From the NCBI GenBank assembly GCA_013373175.1, contig JABXII010000006.1, positions 112,813 through 176,812 on the forward strand: 64,000 nt of DNA, in the 5' to 3' direction. Position 1 is the stretch's first letter; each line of letters begins with the position of its first letter. The translations under genes and the position numbers were made by a program. The notes below the pieces were generated by a model. It ran no database searches. It was not told the origin of the DNA and was given only the letters and a program-made list of their open reading frames with translations. Below, piece after piece: positions 1 to 9,994 of this stretch. Source of the DNA: Campylobacteraceae bacterium. Lineage in GTDB: Bacteria; Campylobacterota; Campylobacteria; Campylobacterales; Arcobacteraceae.

Positions 1-893
1 GGTTCATAATGGTAATCCATTCTAATTAAAACAGAATCATCATTTTTGAAACTTTCTTTGATTAAATCAAGTATTCCAACATTTGTTGGTCTAGTTATTC
101 TAATAATCATTTTTGTACTTTTAAACATATTGTTTAAGTACCTTACCTCTTTGATTACATCGAGTATTCTTTGCTTTGACTCAATATACATATCCAAGTA
201 AAAATATAAGTGATGACCAAATGGCATAGGAAACTGTCCTTGTGATTTTCCTATTGCATTATATACTTGCATTAAAACTCTTGGTTTTCCAATTACTAAG
301 ATTATGTCATTTGGTTTTAAAATAAGTGAAGGCTTAATATTTATTAATCTTTCATTTCTATATAAACCAAATATCTTCCATTCATTTTGTTCAATTGAGC
401 CAATATATCTATAGGCATATGAACTACCAAATGGAATTTTAATTTCCATAATTTCACCTTGTTTTAACCCAATATTTTGAGCCATTACAGGGATGTTTGG
501 TAGTCTTTCAACCATACCATTTGCTAATACTTCAATTCCCTTGTAGATATTTAAGTAGGGGTCTTCAATTTCAATTCCCCAATAATCTAAAATAGAAATA
601 TGTAAAGTATTTTTTCTAGCTTTAATATTTTTAATTACATTTAACATCTCATCTTTTGAGTTAAGAGCTACTAATGCTTGGATATGAATATCCTTATCTA
701 GTACCATAGCTAACTTAGATTCTGATGTTGGGTCAAACTTATAAAATGTAAAGTTTGAAGGCTTTTGTTCAGGTAATATTGCATCATTCATATAAACTAC
801 ATCATAATTGTTTTCTGTCGTATTTGACTCAACAATTCTTTTCATTAATTTTTTTGCAACAATACCATCAAGAATAACTAATATCTTTTTCAT
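1..893 (-). CDS. RCK/TrkA-C domain protein (COG3400-like), C-terminus beyond the window
   Basis: Reading frame open from the ATG at 893 to the left edge, so about 297 codons are visible and the C-terminus is missing. It starts MKKILVILDGIVAKKLMKRI. The first ~135 residues look like a Rossmann/RCK nucleotide-binding fold. The segment after that (GLKQGEIMEIKIPFGSSYAY to PNDIILVIGKPRVLM) has the pattern of a TrkA-C domain, which in K+ channels and transporters binds a small ligand. No membrane segment is visible, so a cytosolic regulatory role in ion transport is the best reading. The gene is divergent from tgt. The family assignment is from recall of such two-domain proteins in this phylum; the ligand is unknown. 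Confidence 0.7.
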   Translation of the reverse strand, partial: MKKILVILDGIVAKKLMKRIVESNTTENNYDVVYMNDAILPEQKPSNFTFYKFDPTSESKLAMVLDKDIHIQALVALNSKDEMLNVIKNIKARKNTLHISILDYWGIEIEDPYLNIYKGIEVLANGMVERLPNIPVMAQNIGLKQGEIMEIKIPFGSSYAYRYIGSIEQNEWKIFGLYRNERLINIKPSLILKPNDIILVIGKPRVLMQVYNAIGKSQGQFPMPFGHHLYFYLDMYIESKQRILDVIKEVRYLNNMFKSTKMIIRITRPTNVGILDLIKESFKNDDSVLIRMDYHYE

Positions 894-895
894 GA

Positions 896-2109
<1,214 letters not shown>

Positions 2110-2111
<2 letters not shown>

Positions 2112-2226
2112 ACATCATAAAGTTTTTAACAACTAAGTAAGAAAAGAATAATACTAAAACAATTAATACAATTAAAGTTTTATCAATTGATGCTTTTTTC
2201 AATTGTTTTTTCTTTTTTATCTTCAT
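2110..2226 (-). CDS. small single-span membrane protein, 38 aa (putative)
   Basis: Short open frame of 38 codons plus stop in the 333-bp gap between tgt and gatC. It begins MKIKKKKQLKKASIDKTLIV: a strongly basic N-terminus followed by one hydrophobic helix (residues ~18-33) and a short tail ending in MM. This is the standard layout of a bacterial small membrane protein with its N-terminus inside. An AGGA motif lies about 10 nt upstream of the ATG, and a GTG directly precedes it in frame. The stop lies in the hairpin shared with tgt. A second, 17-codon frame (ATG at 2236) overlaps it out of register. No function can be assigned. The rest of the gap, 2237-2434, holds only the gatC promoter and A/T-rich DNA. 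Confidence 0.4.
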
Positions 2227-2400
2227 CACTGTTCATTCCTTTTTCAATATCTTTTATAACTTATTTAAGTTTATCATCAACATACTTAGTAAATGATGTT
2301 TTCTTTTAAAATTCACTTTTTTATAAGCACAAAAGAGTTTACTAAAACTAAGGAAGATAATCTCTTTTTTCTATTTAATTATTCTAAAACTCTTTTTAGT

Positions 2401-2406
2401 TATAAT
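2401..2406 (+). promoter_or_regulatory. -10 box of gatC
   Basis: TATAAT 29 bp upstream of the gatC ATG, leaving a short leader with AAGGAA at 2425-2430. No convincing -35 box. Confidence 0.45.
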
Positions 2407-2434
2407 TTGACCACTTTACAAGTTAAGGAAAATT

Positions 2435-2725
2435 ATGACTGTAGATGATAAATTAATTGAAAAATTATCAAAATTATCAAGCTTAGAAATCGAAGATTCA
2501 AGAAAAGAGAACCTAAAGTCGGAACTAGCTGACATTATTAACTTTGTTGAAAACCTAAATGAAATTGATGTATCAAATATTGAAGCTACATTCAACACTG
2601 TTGAGGGTGGAACTCCACTAAGAGAAGATGAAGCAAAGCAAGACTTAGAATTATCTAAACATATTTTAGACAATGCTCCAAAAAGTGAAGATGGATACTT
2701 TATAGTACCAAAAATCATTGAATAA
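2435..2725 (+). CDS. gatC: Asp-tRNA(Asn)/Glu-tRNA(Gln) amidotransferase subunit C
   Basis: 96 residues, the usual length of GatC. GatC is the small belt subunit of the GatCAB complex, which converts mischarged Glu-tRNA(Gln) and Asp-tRNA(Asn) to Gln- and Asn-tRNA in bacteria lacking the direct synthetases. Family features seen: N-terminal helix with LSSLEI, the helix ENLNEIDVSNIEAT, and the C-terminal hairpin with TPLREDEA. gatA and gatB are not in this window, so the complex is encoded at scattered loci. The SD AAGGAA is well placed. It is probably co-transcribed with the next gene, 15 bp downstream. Confidence 0.95.
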   Translation: MTVDDKLIEKLSKLSSLEIEDSRKENLKSELADIINFVENLNEIDVSNIEATFNTVEGGTPLREDEAKQDLELSKHILDNAPKSEDGYFIVPKIIE

Positions 2726-2740
2726 TACAGGAACAGATAT

Positions 2741-3082
2741 ATGATAAAAGTTTATGGAATAAAAACTTGTAATTCAGTAAGAAATGCACTAAAGTTTTTT
2801 AAAGACAATGACATAGAAGTAGAATTTTCTGATATAAGAAAAGATCCACCTTCTGCTCAATCAATTACTACTTGGGCCAAAAAAGGTGGAATAGATGTTG
2901 CTTTTAATTCAAAAGGAACAAAATACAGAACACTAAAATTAAAAGAATTAAATTTAGATGATTCTGGAAAACTTGAATGGCTAATAAAAGAGCCAATGCT
3001 TTTAAAAAGACCTGTTATTGAATACAATGATGATGTATTAATAGGTTTTAAAGAAGAGCTTTATAAAGAGACTTTTTTATAG
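2741..3082 (+). CDS. ArsC/Spx-family thioredoxin-fold protein
   Basis: 113 residues, the length of the ArsC/Spx/YffB family. It starts with the family signature YGIKTCNSVRNALKFF, which carries the single N-terminal cysteine, and has the later segment LLKRPVIEYNDDVLIGF containing the conserved KRP motif. Members reduce arsenate with glutathione/glutaredoxin or act as redox regulators. The YGIK...C form resembles the YffB subgroup, whose substrate is unclear. A separate arsenate reductase of the other (LMW-phosphatase) fold lies in the ars operon at 49 kb, so this gene is probably not the main arsenic enzyme. It follows gatC closely and ends in a convergent terminator. Confidence 0.8.
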   Translation: MIKVYGIKTCNSVRNALKFFKDNDIEVEFSDIRKDPPSAQSITTWAKKGGIDVAFNSKGTKYRTLKLKELNLDDSGKLEWLIKEPMLLKRPVIEYNDDVLIGFKEELYKETFL

Positions 3083-3092
3083 TCTCTTTATA
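3062..3092. terminator. bidirectional terminator between convergent genes
   Basis: Perfect 12-bp stem (TATAAAGAGACT with AGTCTCTTTATA) and a 7-nt T-rich loop, spanning the stop codons of the ArsC-like gene (+) and the membrane protein gene (-). Symmetry and position suggest it serves both strands. Confidence 0.7.
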
Positions 3093-4141
3093 TCTAAAAT
3101 AGGTTCTTCCTCTACATTAAAAGTTTCTACTTCATAAAAATTATCTTTGTGTGACAATAAAATATAAGACTCATTAGATTCAGAACTTTTAATCATCCAT
3201 GAACTAGGTTTATCTATTGTGATATTTTCAAAACCTATCTTACTATATTGATTAAATAACTCTTCTTTTAAACTCTCAAAAGTTAAATCATATCTTTCAT
3301 CAATACTAATTTTAAAACTATTATCAGTTTTTGTAATTTCAGGTTCATTAATTGGTTTTTCTTCTTTTATAGGTTGATGGTTAATTAAATATTCATAGGT
3401 AACAGATATAAATGCTATTATTAAAACTGTTATAAAAACATTTAATAAAGAGTATAAAACAGAAAGCTTTTGTGAGATTAAGGCCATTAAAAATTCAATT
3501 GCTAACCCATAAACAAACCCTAGCAATGTAGCTAATATTAAAGGTATAACTACAACAGTAAAGAAAACTAAAGTCTTATGATTTTTTGTTAAATTTAAAG
3601 AATCAAAAAGTCCTATTGGCTTATCAACTGCAATTGTAGGAAAAGTTAAAGACATTCTTGAAAATAAGACTAATACAGAAATTCCAATAAAAACAATACT
3701 TGCTGTAGCAAAAATATTTGCTATAAAAGAACCAAATAGTGCATCAAAAATAGCTTTTGCTAGAAATAGTAATCCTACATATAATATCAAAGCAAATAGC
3801 ACTAAAAAGATTGTCATATAAATTACTTTTAACATAAAAGTAAGTTCTCTTTTTGATAAAGTAAGGATTCCAAAAGTGGGAGTTTTATCTTCAGGCAGTA
3901 AAAGTATTCTATGAACTGTAATTGACATAAGAACACTTATCAAAAAAGAAAGTAAAATTAAAAGAAGAGGTAAACTATTACTAATATTATTATCTACACC
4001 TAAAGTAATACTTCGTATATCAGTAGGTAAATAGTTCTCAATTATTGTTAAAATAATAAAAGGAACAATCAAAGCTTTTATTAAAATATTTTTCTTTGCA
4101 ACTAATAAATCTAATGTTCTTTTAAATATCTCTTTATACAT
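3077..4141 (-). CDS. six-span membrane protein with a cytosolic C-terminal domain
   Basis: 354 residues; family not recognised. Hydrophobic segments lie at about residues 19-35, 57-75, 104-128, 141-160, 189-217 and 229-252. A soluble, charged tail of ~100 residues follows (NHQPIKEEKPINEPEITKTD onward). The tail has an alternating beta/alpha feel but no motif I can name. The layout resembles polytopic 'DUF' membrane proteins of unknown role, not a known transporter. The gene is monocistronic and converges on the ArsC-like gene through a shared terminator. Its 3' end overlaps that gene by 6 bp. Confidence 0.6.
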   Translation of the reverse strand: MYKEIFKRTLDLLVAKKNILIKALIVPFIILTIIENYLPTDIRSITLGVDNNISNSLPLLLILLSFLISVLMSITVHRILLLPEDKTPTFGILTLSKRELTFMLKVIYMTIFLVLFALILYVGLLFLAKAIFDALFGSFIANIFATASIVFIGISVLVLFSRMSLTFPTIAVDKPIGLFDSLNLTKNHKTLVFFTVVVIPLILATLLGFVYGLAIEFLMALISQKLSVLYSLLNVFITVLIIAFISVTYEYLINHQPIKEEKPINEPEITKTDNSFKISIDERYDLTFESLKEELFNQYSKIGFENITIDKPSSWMIKSSESNESYILLSHKDNFYEVETFNVEEEPILDIKRL

Positions 4142-4210
4142 ATATTATCCTTTAAAATAATCAGTGCGATTATATTAAAAAGAATATTAAACTACAGTCT
4201 ATTTATAAAA

Positions 4211-4226
4211 AAGAGCCTTTGCTCTT
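4211..4226 (-). terminator. terminator of the DAHP synthase gene
   Basis: On the minus strand AAGAGC-AAAG-GCTCTT is followed directly by a T run. This is a classic small intrinsic terminator 14 bp past the stop codon of the gene at 4240-5592. Confidence 0.65.
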
Positions 4227-4239
4227 CTTTATAAGGATG

Positions 4240-5592
4240 TTAAGCTCTTGCTTCTTTTAAAGTTTCAGCAATCATAAATGATAATTCTAAAGCTTGATCA
4301 GCATTTAGTCTTGGATCACATTGAGTATGGTATCTGCTAGAAAGACCTTCAGCAGTAATAGCAGAACTTGAACTTCCTGTACATTCAGTTACATTTTGCC
4401 CTGTCATTTCTAAATGAATACCACCTGCGTGTGTACCTTCAGCTTTATGAATTTGAAAGAACTGTTTTACTTCACCTAAAATAGATTCAAAATCTCTTGT
4501 TTTGTATCCATTATCAGTTTTAATAGTATTTCCATGCATTGGGTCAGATGACCATAATACATTTTTACCTTCTTCTTTTACTCTTTTTAGTAAAGTAGGG
4601 AATTTATCTGCAATTTTTTCATTACCCATTCTAACAATAAGATTTAATCTTCCAGCTTCATTTTCTGGATTTAAAGCATCTATTAGTTTAATAAGTTCAT
4701 CTTCTTGCATTGTAGGACCAACTTTACATCCAATAGGGTTTTTAATACCTCTAAAGTATTCTAAATGTGCTCCATCTAAATCTCTTGTTCTATCTCCAAT
4801 CCATAACATGTGAGCAGAACAATCATACCAATCACCAGTTAAAGAGTCTTGTCTTGTAAGAGCTTCTTCATAGTTTAAAAGTAATGCTTCATGAGAAGTA
4901 TAAAGAACTGTTTCTTTTAATTGAGCTGTATTTTCAGCTGTAATTCCACATGATTGCATAAAGTCTAGTGTTTCTGAAATCTTATTTGCTAAGTTTTCAT
5001 ACATTTCACCAAGTCTATTATCTTTTACAAAATCAAGGTTCCATGAATGAACTTTATTTAAATCAGCCATACCACCTCTTGCAAATGCTCTTAAAAGGTT
5101 AAGAGTTGCTGCACTTTGATTATATGCTTTTAATAACTTTTTAGCTTTTGGTGCTCTATCTTTTTCATTGAAGCCCATATTATTTACAATATCACCTCTA
5201 TATGAAGGTAAAGCTATTCCATTTACTTCTTCAAAATCTGCAGATCTTGGTTTTGCAAATTGACCTGCAATTCTTCCTACTTTTACAACTGGACATCCAC
5301 CTGAAAAAGTTAAAACAATTGCCATTTGCATCATTACTTTAAATAAATCTTTTATATTATTTGCATTGAAAGCATTAAATGATTCAGCACAGTCTCCACC
5401 TTGTAATAAAAATGATTTTCCATTTACTACATCAGCTAATTGAGATTTTAAGTTTCTAGCTTCCTCTGCAAAAATTAAAGGAGGGTAAGAAGCTAATTCA
5501 TTCTCTACTTTTTTTAATTTTTCTAAATCTTTATATGTTGGTTGTTGCTTAATAGGGAAATCTCTCCAGCTATTTGGACTCCAAGCTTTCAT
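4240..5592 (-). CDS. class II 3-deoxy-D-arabino-heptulosonate 7-phosphate synthase
   Basis: 450 residues, the length of the plant-type (class II) DAHP synthases. It condenses phosphoenolpyruvate and erythrose 4-phosphate, the first step of the shikimate pathway. Strong family signatures: N-terminal [27 protein letters not shown] with the metal-ligand Cys, [12 protein letters not shown], and toward the C-terminus [28 protein letters not shown] and [13 protein letters not shown], which bring the metal and PEP ligands. Transaldolase just upstream and transketolase at 55-57 kb feed erythrose 4-phosphate to the same pathway. It has its own terminator. Class II is the usual form in Campylobacterota. 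Confidence 0.97.
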   Translation of the reverse strand: MKAWSPNSWRDFPIKQQPTYKDLEKLKKVENELASYPPLIFAEEARNLKSQLADVVNGKSFLLQGGDCAESFNAFNANNIKDLFKVMMQMAIVLTFSGGCPVVKVGRIAGQFAKPRSADFEEVNGIALPSYRGDIVNNMGFNEKDRAPKAKKLLKAYNQSAATLNLLRAFARGGMADLNKVHSWNLDFVKDNRLGEMYENLANKISETLDFMQSCGITAENTAQLKETVLYTSHEALLLNYEEALTRQDSLTGDWYDCSAHMLWIGDRTRDLDGAHLEYFRGIKNPIGCKVGPTMQEDELIKLIDALNPENEAGRLNLIVRMGNEKIADKFPTLLKRVKEEGKNVLWSSDPMHGNTIKTDNGYKTRDFESILGEVKQFFQIHKAEGTHAGGIHLEMTGQNVTECTGSSSSAITAEGLSSRYHTQCDPRLNADQALELSFMIAETLKEARA

Positions 5593-5668
5593 TCTATAAC
5601 CTTTTTTACTATTGAAATTGGAAAAATTTTATCCAAAAAGAACTTTAAGTTAACTGGAAATTAAGAGG

Positions 5669-5695
5669 GATTAAAGTAGTTAAACTACTTTAATC
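5669..5695 (-). terminator. palindrome at the end of the transaldolase gene
   Basis: Perfect 13-bp inverted repeat (GATTAAAGTAGTT and its complement, 1 nt apart) overlapping the tal stop codon. The following T run is weak on the minus strand, so it could be an intrinsic terminator or a 3'-end stabiliser. Confidence 0.45.
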
Positions 5696-6691
5696 TGCTT
5701 TTCTTGCAAGCTTATTTAGAAGGTCAGCAAATGACTCTTTGAATGCATCTAAACCATCATTTAATAGCTTAGTATATACTTCTTTTATATCAATATCTTT
5801 TGATTCTAATAGTTTAAAATACTTGTTACACTCTTCTTCGCTTATTATTTTTGAAGGTGTTTTTTGTCCATTTTCTAACCAATCTTCAATAGTAGCTAAT
5901 GGCGCAGTATTTACAGAATGAGGATAAATTAAAGTATCAATATAATAACTTGCTCTTAACTCATCACCTTTTACTCCTGTACTTGCAAAAAGTGTTCTAA
6001 TGTTTTTGTTTTCAAACTTTTCAACTTCATGGTAACATTTAGTTGCATTTACAATTCCAAGTTTAGCAGTCTCTAAACCTTTTGAAACCATTTTATTATC
6101 ACACATTCTATCAAGTCTTGAAACAAACACAGAGATAACTGCTTTAATATCTTTATTTGAAGCTTTTATTCCCTCATCAAGTGCTTGTGCACATTTTATA
6201 GCTTGTTCTGGTGAAAAAATTAAAGTTGCATTTACATGAATACCTGCACTTGTAAGCTCTTTCATTGCTTCATATCCAGCTTCTGTTGCAGGAACTTTAA
6301 TCATAACATTGTCTTCACCAATAAGTGAATTTAATCTCATTCCTTCTTCTACAGTTCCCTTTGTATCATCACAAAGTGTTGGGTCAACTTCAATTGAAAT
6401 AAACCCATCATTATTGTCTTCTAAATGTAAATCATATAAAAGTTCAGCTGCTCTTCTAATATCTGAAACTGCTAACTCTTCATAAATAGTTTTTGCTTCA
6501 TTTGCTTTTAGCATTTGAAGTTGTTGATCATATGCTGCTGAATTCGTAATAGAAGATTCAAAAATTGCTGGGTTAGAAGTAGCTCCATGTATTACTTCAT
6601 CTTTAATAATATCTTGAAATCTATTCTCTAAAAAGTCTCTTTCTATAAAATCACACCATAAAGAGTAATTAATATCTTCTTTTAAACTCAT
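5690..6691 (-). CDS. tal: transaldolase
   Basis: 333 residues. Transaldolase moves a dihydroxyacetone unit between sugar phosphates in the non-oxidative pentose phosphate pathway. Seen: SLWCDFIERDFL at the N-terminus, DEVIHGATSNPAIFESSI (substrate loop), FISIEVDPTLC, and VMIKVPATEAGYEA carrying the Schiff-base lysine, then ATLIFSPEQA and ASTGVKGDEL. This is the longer single-domain type found in epsilonproteobacteria and actinobacteria. serB lies 33 bp upstream on the same strand, so the two are probably co-transcribed. The gene ends in a perfect palindrome. Confidence 0.95.
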   Translation of the reverse strand: MSLKEDINYSLWCDFIERDFLENRFQDIIKDEVIHGATSNPAIFESSITNSAAYDQQLQMLKANEAKTIYEELAVSDIRRAAELLYDLHLEDNNDGFISIEVDPTLCDDTKGTVEEGMRLNSLIGEDNVMIKVPATEAGYEAMKELTSAGIHVNATLIFSPEQAIKCAQALDEGIKASNKDIKAVISVFVSRLDRMCDNKMVSKGLETAKLGIVNATKCYHEVEKFENKNIRTLFASTGVKGDELRASYYIDTLIYPHSVNTAPLATIEDWLENGQKTPSKIISEEECNKYFKLLESKDIDIKEVYTKLLNDGLDAFKESFADLLNKLARKAD

Positions 6692-6724
6692 TCATTATCC
6701 TTTTTTTTTGCGTAAAACGCTTTG

Positions 6725-7345
6725 TTATATGTAGTCTAATATTTTTGTTAAATCTTTCTCATCAACAATAATATTAGCTTCTTTTTTTAATATATCTTTT
6801 GCACAAAATGCAACTTTTTTTGCTGCATAAGGGAACATTGAAACATCATTTGCTCCATCCCCTGCTACTAAAGTATTTTCTTGTGATACTCCAAGCATGG
6901 CTTGAACTCTTTGAATCATATCACCTTTAGAAAAACCAAACATCATATCTCCACCAACAAGACCTGTTAAAATTCCATCTTTTTCATGTAAGATATTAGA
7001 AAAGTCTGCATCTATTCCTAGTTTTTCTTTTGCTGGACCTGTTCCTATTCTAAAACCTCCTGAGAAACAAACTACTTTGTAGCCTTGTTTTTTAAGTTCA
7101 GAAATTAATTCAAAAGCACCTGGCATAAGAGGTAAATCTTTGCAAATTTCTACAGCTTTTGCATATTCTAAACCTTTTAGTAAAGATACTCTTTCAACTA
7201 AAGATTCAAAAAAGTCAAGCTCCCCTGCCATTGCTTTTTCAGTAATACTTGCAACTTTTTCTTCTAGTCCCAAAGGCTTAGCTAAAAAGTCTATTGTTTC
7301 TCCATCCATTAAAGTTGAATCGAAATCAAATACAGCTAACTTCAT
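6725..7345 (-). CDS. serB: phosphoserine phosphatase
   Basis: 206 residues, HAD superfamily, last step of serine synthesis from 3-phosphoglycerate. Motif I is FDFDSTLMDGE near the N-terminus (nucleophile and acid Asp pair). Motif II is the CFSGGF segment, and motif IV is VAGDGANDVSMF with metal-binding Asp residues. No N-terminal ACT domain, unlike the longer enterobacterial SerB, so this is the compact form typical of Campylobacterota. It is divergent from ruvX and lies directly upstream of tal. Confidence 0.93.
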   Translation of the reverse strand: MKLAVFDFDSTLMDGETIDFLAKPLGLEEKVASITEKAMAGELDFFESLVERVSLLKGLEYAKAVEICKDLPLMPGAFELISELKKQGYKVVCFSGGFRIGTGPAKEKLGIDADFSNILHEKDGILTGLVGGDMMFGFSKGDMIQRVQAMLGVSQENTLVAGDGANDVSMFPYAAKKVAFCAKDILKKEANIIVDEKDLTKILDYI

Positions 7346-7376
7346 ATATATTTTCCTAGTTTTATTCTTTTAAGGT

Positions 7377-7382
7377 TATAAT
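7377..7382 (+). promoter_or_regulatory. -10 box of ruvX
   Basis: TATAAT about 30 bp before the TTG start of ruvX, in the 66-bp gap to the divergent serB. Confidence 0.4.
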
Positions 7383-7411
7383 ATTATCCAAATTTTACTA
7401 AAGGAAACTGA

Positions 7412-7792
7412 TTGAAGTTAGCTTGCATTGATATTGGACTTAAAAGAATAGGACTTGCAATTTGTCTGCAAGGTGATATTGTCACGCCTCTTCCTGCTAT
7501 CTTAAGAAAGAATAGAAACCAAGCTTCAAATGATGTTTTAAAAGTTTTAGATGAGTGGGAAATTGATACATTAATAGTTGGATATCCAAGTGCAAGTCTT
7601 GATATGCAAAAAAGAATTAAGCATTTTGTAAATCTACTTGATTTTAAAAAGGAAGTTATTTTTCAAGAGGAGAATATGAGCTCAATTGAAGCAGAAGATT
7701 TGATGAAAGGCGATATCAAATATAAAAGAGATGGTAGAGTTGATTCCCTTGCAGCTAAAATTATACTTGAAAGATATCTTAGTAAAAACTAA
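7412..7792 (+). CDS. ruvX: YqgF/RuvX-family putative Holliday junction resolvase
   Basis: 126 residues with an RNase H-like fold. It opens with CIDIGLKRIGLAI (first acidic catalytic residue and the conserved R-G-A pattern). TLIVGYPSAS is the central strand, and a late DSLAAKIILERYL helix carries the last acidic residue. The family is implicated in resolving Holliday junctions and in 16S rRNA 5' processing; which role applies cannot be told from sequence. The start is a TTG, chosen because AAGGAA lies 5 bp upstream and the conserved N-terminus follows at once. It converges on acpS with only 5 bp between stop codons. Confidence 0.85.
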   Translation: MKLACIDIGLKRIGLAICLQGDIVTPLPAILRKNRNQASNDVLKVLDEWEIDTLIVGYPSASLDMQKRIKHFVNLLDFKKEVIFQEENMSSIEAEDLMKGDIKYKRDGRVDSLAAKIILERYLSKN

Positions 7793-7797
7793 TCTCT

Positions 7798-8148
7798 TTA
7801 TTTATTTAGATTGTGTACCACAGCTATTGCAACACCTTTATCATGTGTTATTGAAAGTGATGTTTTTTTAATCTTATATTTCTTTCGTAAAGCCTTAGAG
7901 TATTTTAATTTAGGGGCACCTTTTTTGTCTTTTTTTATTTTTAAATCATGAAAAGAGCACTCTTTTCCTATACCTGTACCAATTGCTTTACTCGCAGCTT
8001 CTTTTGCTGCCCAAAAACCTGCTGCTGTTTCAAATCTTTTTATTAATTCAATCTCTTCATCACTTAAAAATCTTTCATAGGCTTTTCGCCCAAACTTTTC
8101 ATACATATTTTTAATTCTATCAATTGAAGTTATATCTATTCCTACCAT
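7798..8148 (-). CDS. acpS: holo-[acyl-carrier-protein] synthase
   Basis: 116 residues, the size of trimeric AcpS, which transfers 4'-phosphopantetheine from CoA to apo-ACP. Both Mg/CoA motifs are visible: VGIDITSIDRI at the N-terminus and FWAAKEAASKAIGTGIG near residue 65. The C-terminal SLSITHDKGVAIAVV strand is also typical. The stop codon nearly touches that of ruvX on the other strand, and no strong terminator is visible there. Confidence 0.94.
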   Translation of the reverse strand: MVGIDITSIDRIKNMYEKFGRKAYERFLSDEEIELIKRFETAAGFWAAKEAASKAIGTGIGKECSFHDLKIKKDKKGAPKLKYSKALRKKYKIKKTSLSITHDKGVAIAVVHNLNK

Positions 8149-8308
8149 TGCTTACCTTTATTTTGAAATTATACTTTTTTATATGTTAGTTTTCCAAATA
8201 AGCTTTTTTTTGGTTTCTAAAGTAGTTTTTACACTAATAAATAAATGTAATTTTAAGTTATCTTTAACAAGGACTTATATAAAATATAAGTATATTTAGG
8301 ACATTAGT

Positions 8309-9988
8309 ATGGAAAATAAAGATAAAATTAAGAATAAACTAGAAGAACACTTTTTTGAAATAATAGATCAAGCAAGAAATGGAATCACAATATGTGACCC
8401 TAACCAAGAAGATAACCCATTAATTTATGTAAATAAAGCTTTCACCGAAACTTTCGGATATACTTTTGATGAGTCAGTTGGCAAAAACTGTAGATTTTTA
8501 CAAGGGACAGATAGAGACCAAGCAAACCTTGAAGTAATTAGAGATGCAATTAAAACTGAATCTGAAGTTCAAACTGTATTAAGAAACTACACAAAAGATG
8601 GAGAACTTGTATATAACGAAGTAAAAGTAAGTCCAATCTTTGATAAAAATACAGGGGAGTTAAAGTTTTTTTTAGGAATTCAAAAAGATATAACAAAAAG
8701 TTCTTATAGACCAAATACAAAATCAATCTATGAAGACCAAGTTACAGATAAGATACTTAAAGAGTTTGCACAAAGTGCATCGAAGATTGATTCTGATTCA
8801 CTAATTCAAGAATTAAATATTTATCAAGCAGAACTATTAGCACAAAATGATGAATTAGTTCAAAAAGATAAAAGTCTACAAGCATTAAATGAAGAGTTCT
8901 CTTCTTTATTTTTAGATGCCCCAATTCCTTATTTACTTATTGACTCCAATTTAGAGATTAAAAGATTTAATCACCTTGCAGATGAATATTTAGGAATTTC
9001 AAACTCTAAACTAATGATTAAATCACTGTTTTTTTATATAAAAAGAGACAATATTCAAAAAATAATCTCTTGGATAACTAATAAAGATTATAATAAATTT
9101 GCAATGGAAATTGATGTTCTTTGTAAGTATGGAAATAAAAGAAGATTTAAATTCAGTGCAAAAGAGTATATGTTAGATAATTCTTTATTAATGTTATCTC
9201 TTATAGATATTCAAGAAGAGTATGAAATAAAAAGTAACCTTGAAGAGAAGGTACAAGAAGAGTTAGATAAAAGAATTAGTCACGAAAAGTATATAGAAAA
9301 GCAAGCAAAACTTGCATCTATGGGTGAAATGATTGATGTAATTGCTCATCAATGGCTAAATCCTTTAACTATAATAAGCCTTTATGCCCAAAATAGTAGT
9401 ACTGCAATAAGAGAGCTTGAACATAAAATTGAACAATTGGATGATATAGCTTATGACTTAGGAGAAATTGAAAGGCAAACAAAACATTTAGTGAATACTT
9501 TAAATGAATTTAGATCGTTTTTTAGACCTGATAAAAACTCTGAATTAATTTCTATGAAAGTCATTATTGATTCCGTTCTTGTTTTAATAAAAGATGAATT
9601 AAGAAAAAATAGAATAACTATAAATATAGAGTATGAAAAAGATTTTAAAGTTAAAGTTATTGAAAACCAATTTAAGCATGTACTTATAAATCTTTTTACA
9701 AATACAAGAGATGCATTCAATGAAAATAATATAAAAGAAAAAAAGATAAATATAAAGCTTGAAGAAGAAGAGAGCTATCATATTTTAAAATATTTCGACA
9801 ATGCAGGTGGAATACATGAAGATAACTTGCCTAAACTGTTTGATTTGAATTTTACAACTAAAAGCAGTGGAAAAGGTACAGGGATAGGTCTTTATCTTTG
9901 TGAACAGATAATTAAAAAATTTACGTGTGGGATAGAAGTTTGCAATTATGAAGATGGAGTATGTTTCACAATAAAATTTCCAAAGTAA
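8309..9988 (+). CDS. LOV-PAS hybrid sensor histidine kinase (blue-light receptor)
   Basis: 559 residues, soluble, no membrane segment. Residues ~15-130 form a LOV domain with the flavin signature GKNCRFLQGTDRD (photoactive Cys61), flavin-contacting Asn93 and Asn103, and Gln125 in FLGIQKDIT. A coiled-coil linker (~165-200) leads to a second PAS domain (~200-305), then a dimerisation helix with AHQWLNP (phospho-acceptor His347). The ATPase domain has the N box Asn465, DNAGG at 497 and the GKGTGIGL lid. All residues needed for flavin adduct formation and autophosphorylation are present. There is no receiver domain in the protein and no response regulator gene alongside, so the partner is elsewhere. 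It converges on the sensory operon 9995-16588. Confidence 0.93.
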   Translation: MENKDKIKNKLEEHFFEIIDQARNGITICDPNQEDNPLIYVNKAFTETFGYTFDESVGKNCRFLQGTDRDQANLEVIRDAIKTESEVQTVLRNYTKDGELVYNEVKVSPIFDKNTGELKFFLGIQKDITKSSYRPNTKSIYEDQVTDKILKEFAQSASKIDSDSLIQELNIYQAELLAQNDELVQKDKSLQALNEEFSSLFLDAPIPYLLIDSNLEIKRFNHLADEYLGISNSKLMIKSLFFYIKRDNIQKIISWITNKDYNKFAMEIDVLCKYGNKRRFKFSAKEYMLDNSLLMLSLIDIQEEYEIKSNLEEKVQEELDKRISHEKYIEKQAKLASMGEMIDVIAHQWLNPLTIISLYAQNSSTAIRELEHKIEQLDDIAYDLGEIERQTKHLVNTLNEFRSFFRPDKNSELISMKVIIDSVLVLIKDELRKNRITINIEYEKDFKVKVIENQFKHVLINLFTNTRDAFNENNIKEKKINIKLEEEESYHILKYFDNAGGIHEDNLPKLFDLNFTTKSSGKGTGIGLYLCEQIIKKFTCGIEVCNYEDGVCFTIKFPK

Positions 9989-9994
9989 GAAGTT

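Noticed and set aside
2741..3082. Second arsenate reductase as part of arsenic resistance
   Set aside because: It is linked to gatC, not to ars genes, and belongs to the YffB-like branch of the fold whose substrate is unclear.
8149..8308. Possible ncRNA or riboswitch upstream of the LOV kinase gene
   Set aside because: 160 bp of A/T-rich DNA with no strong stem or known aptamer core. It is adequately explained as the divergent promoter region.
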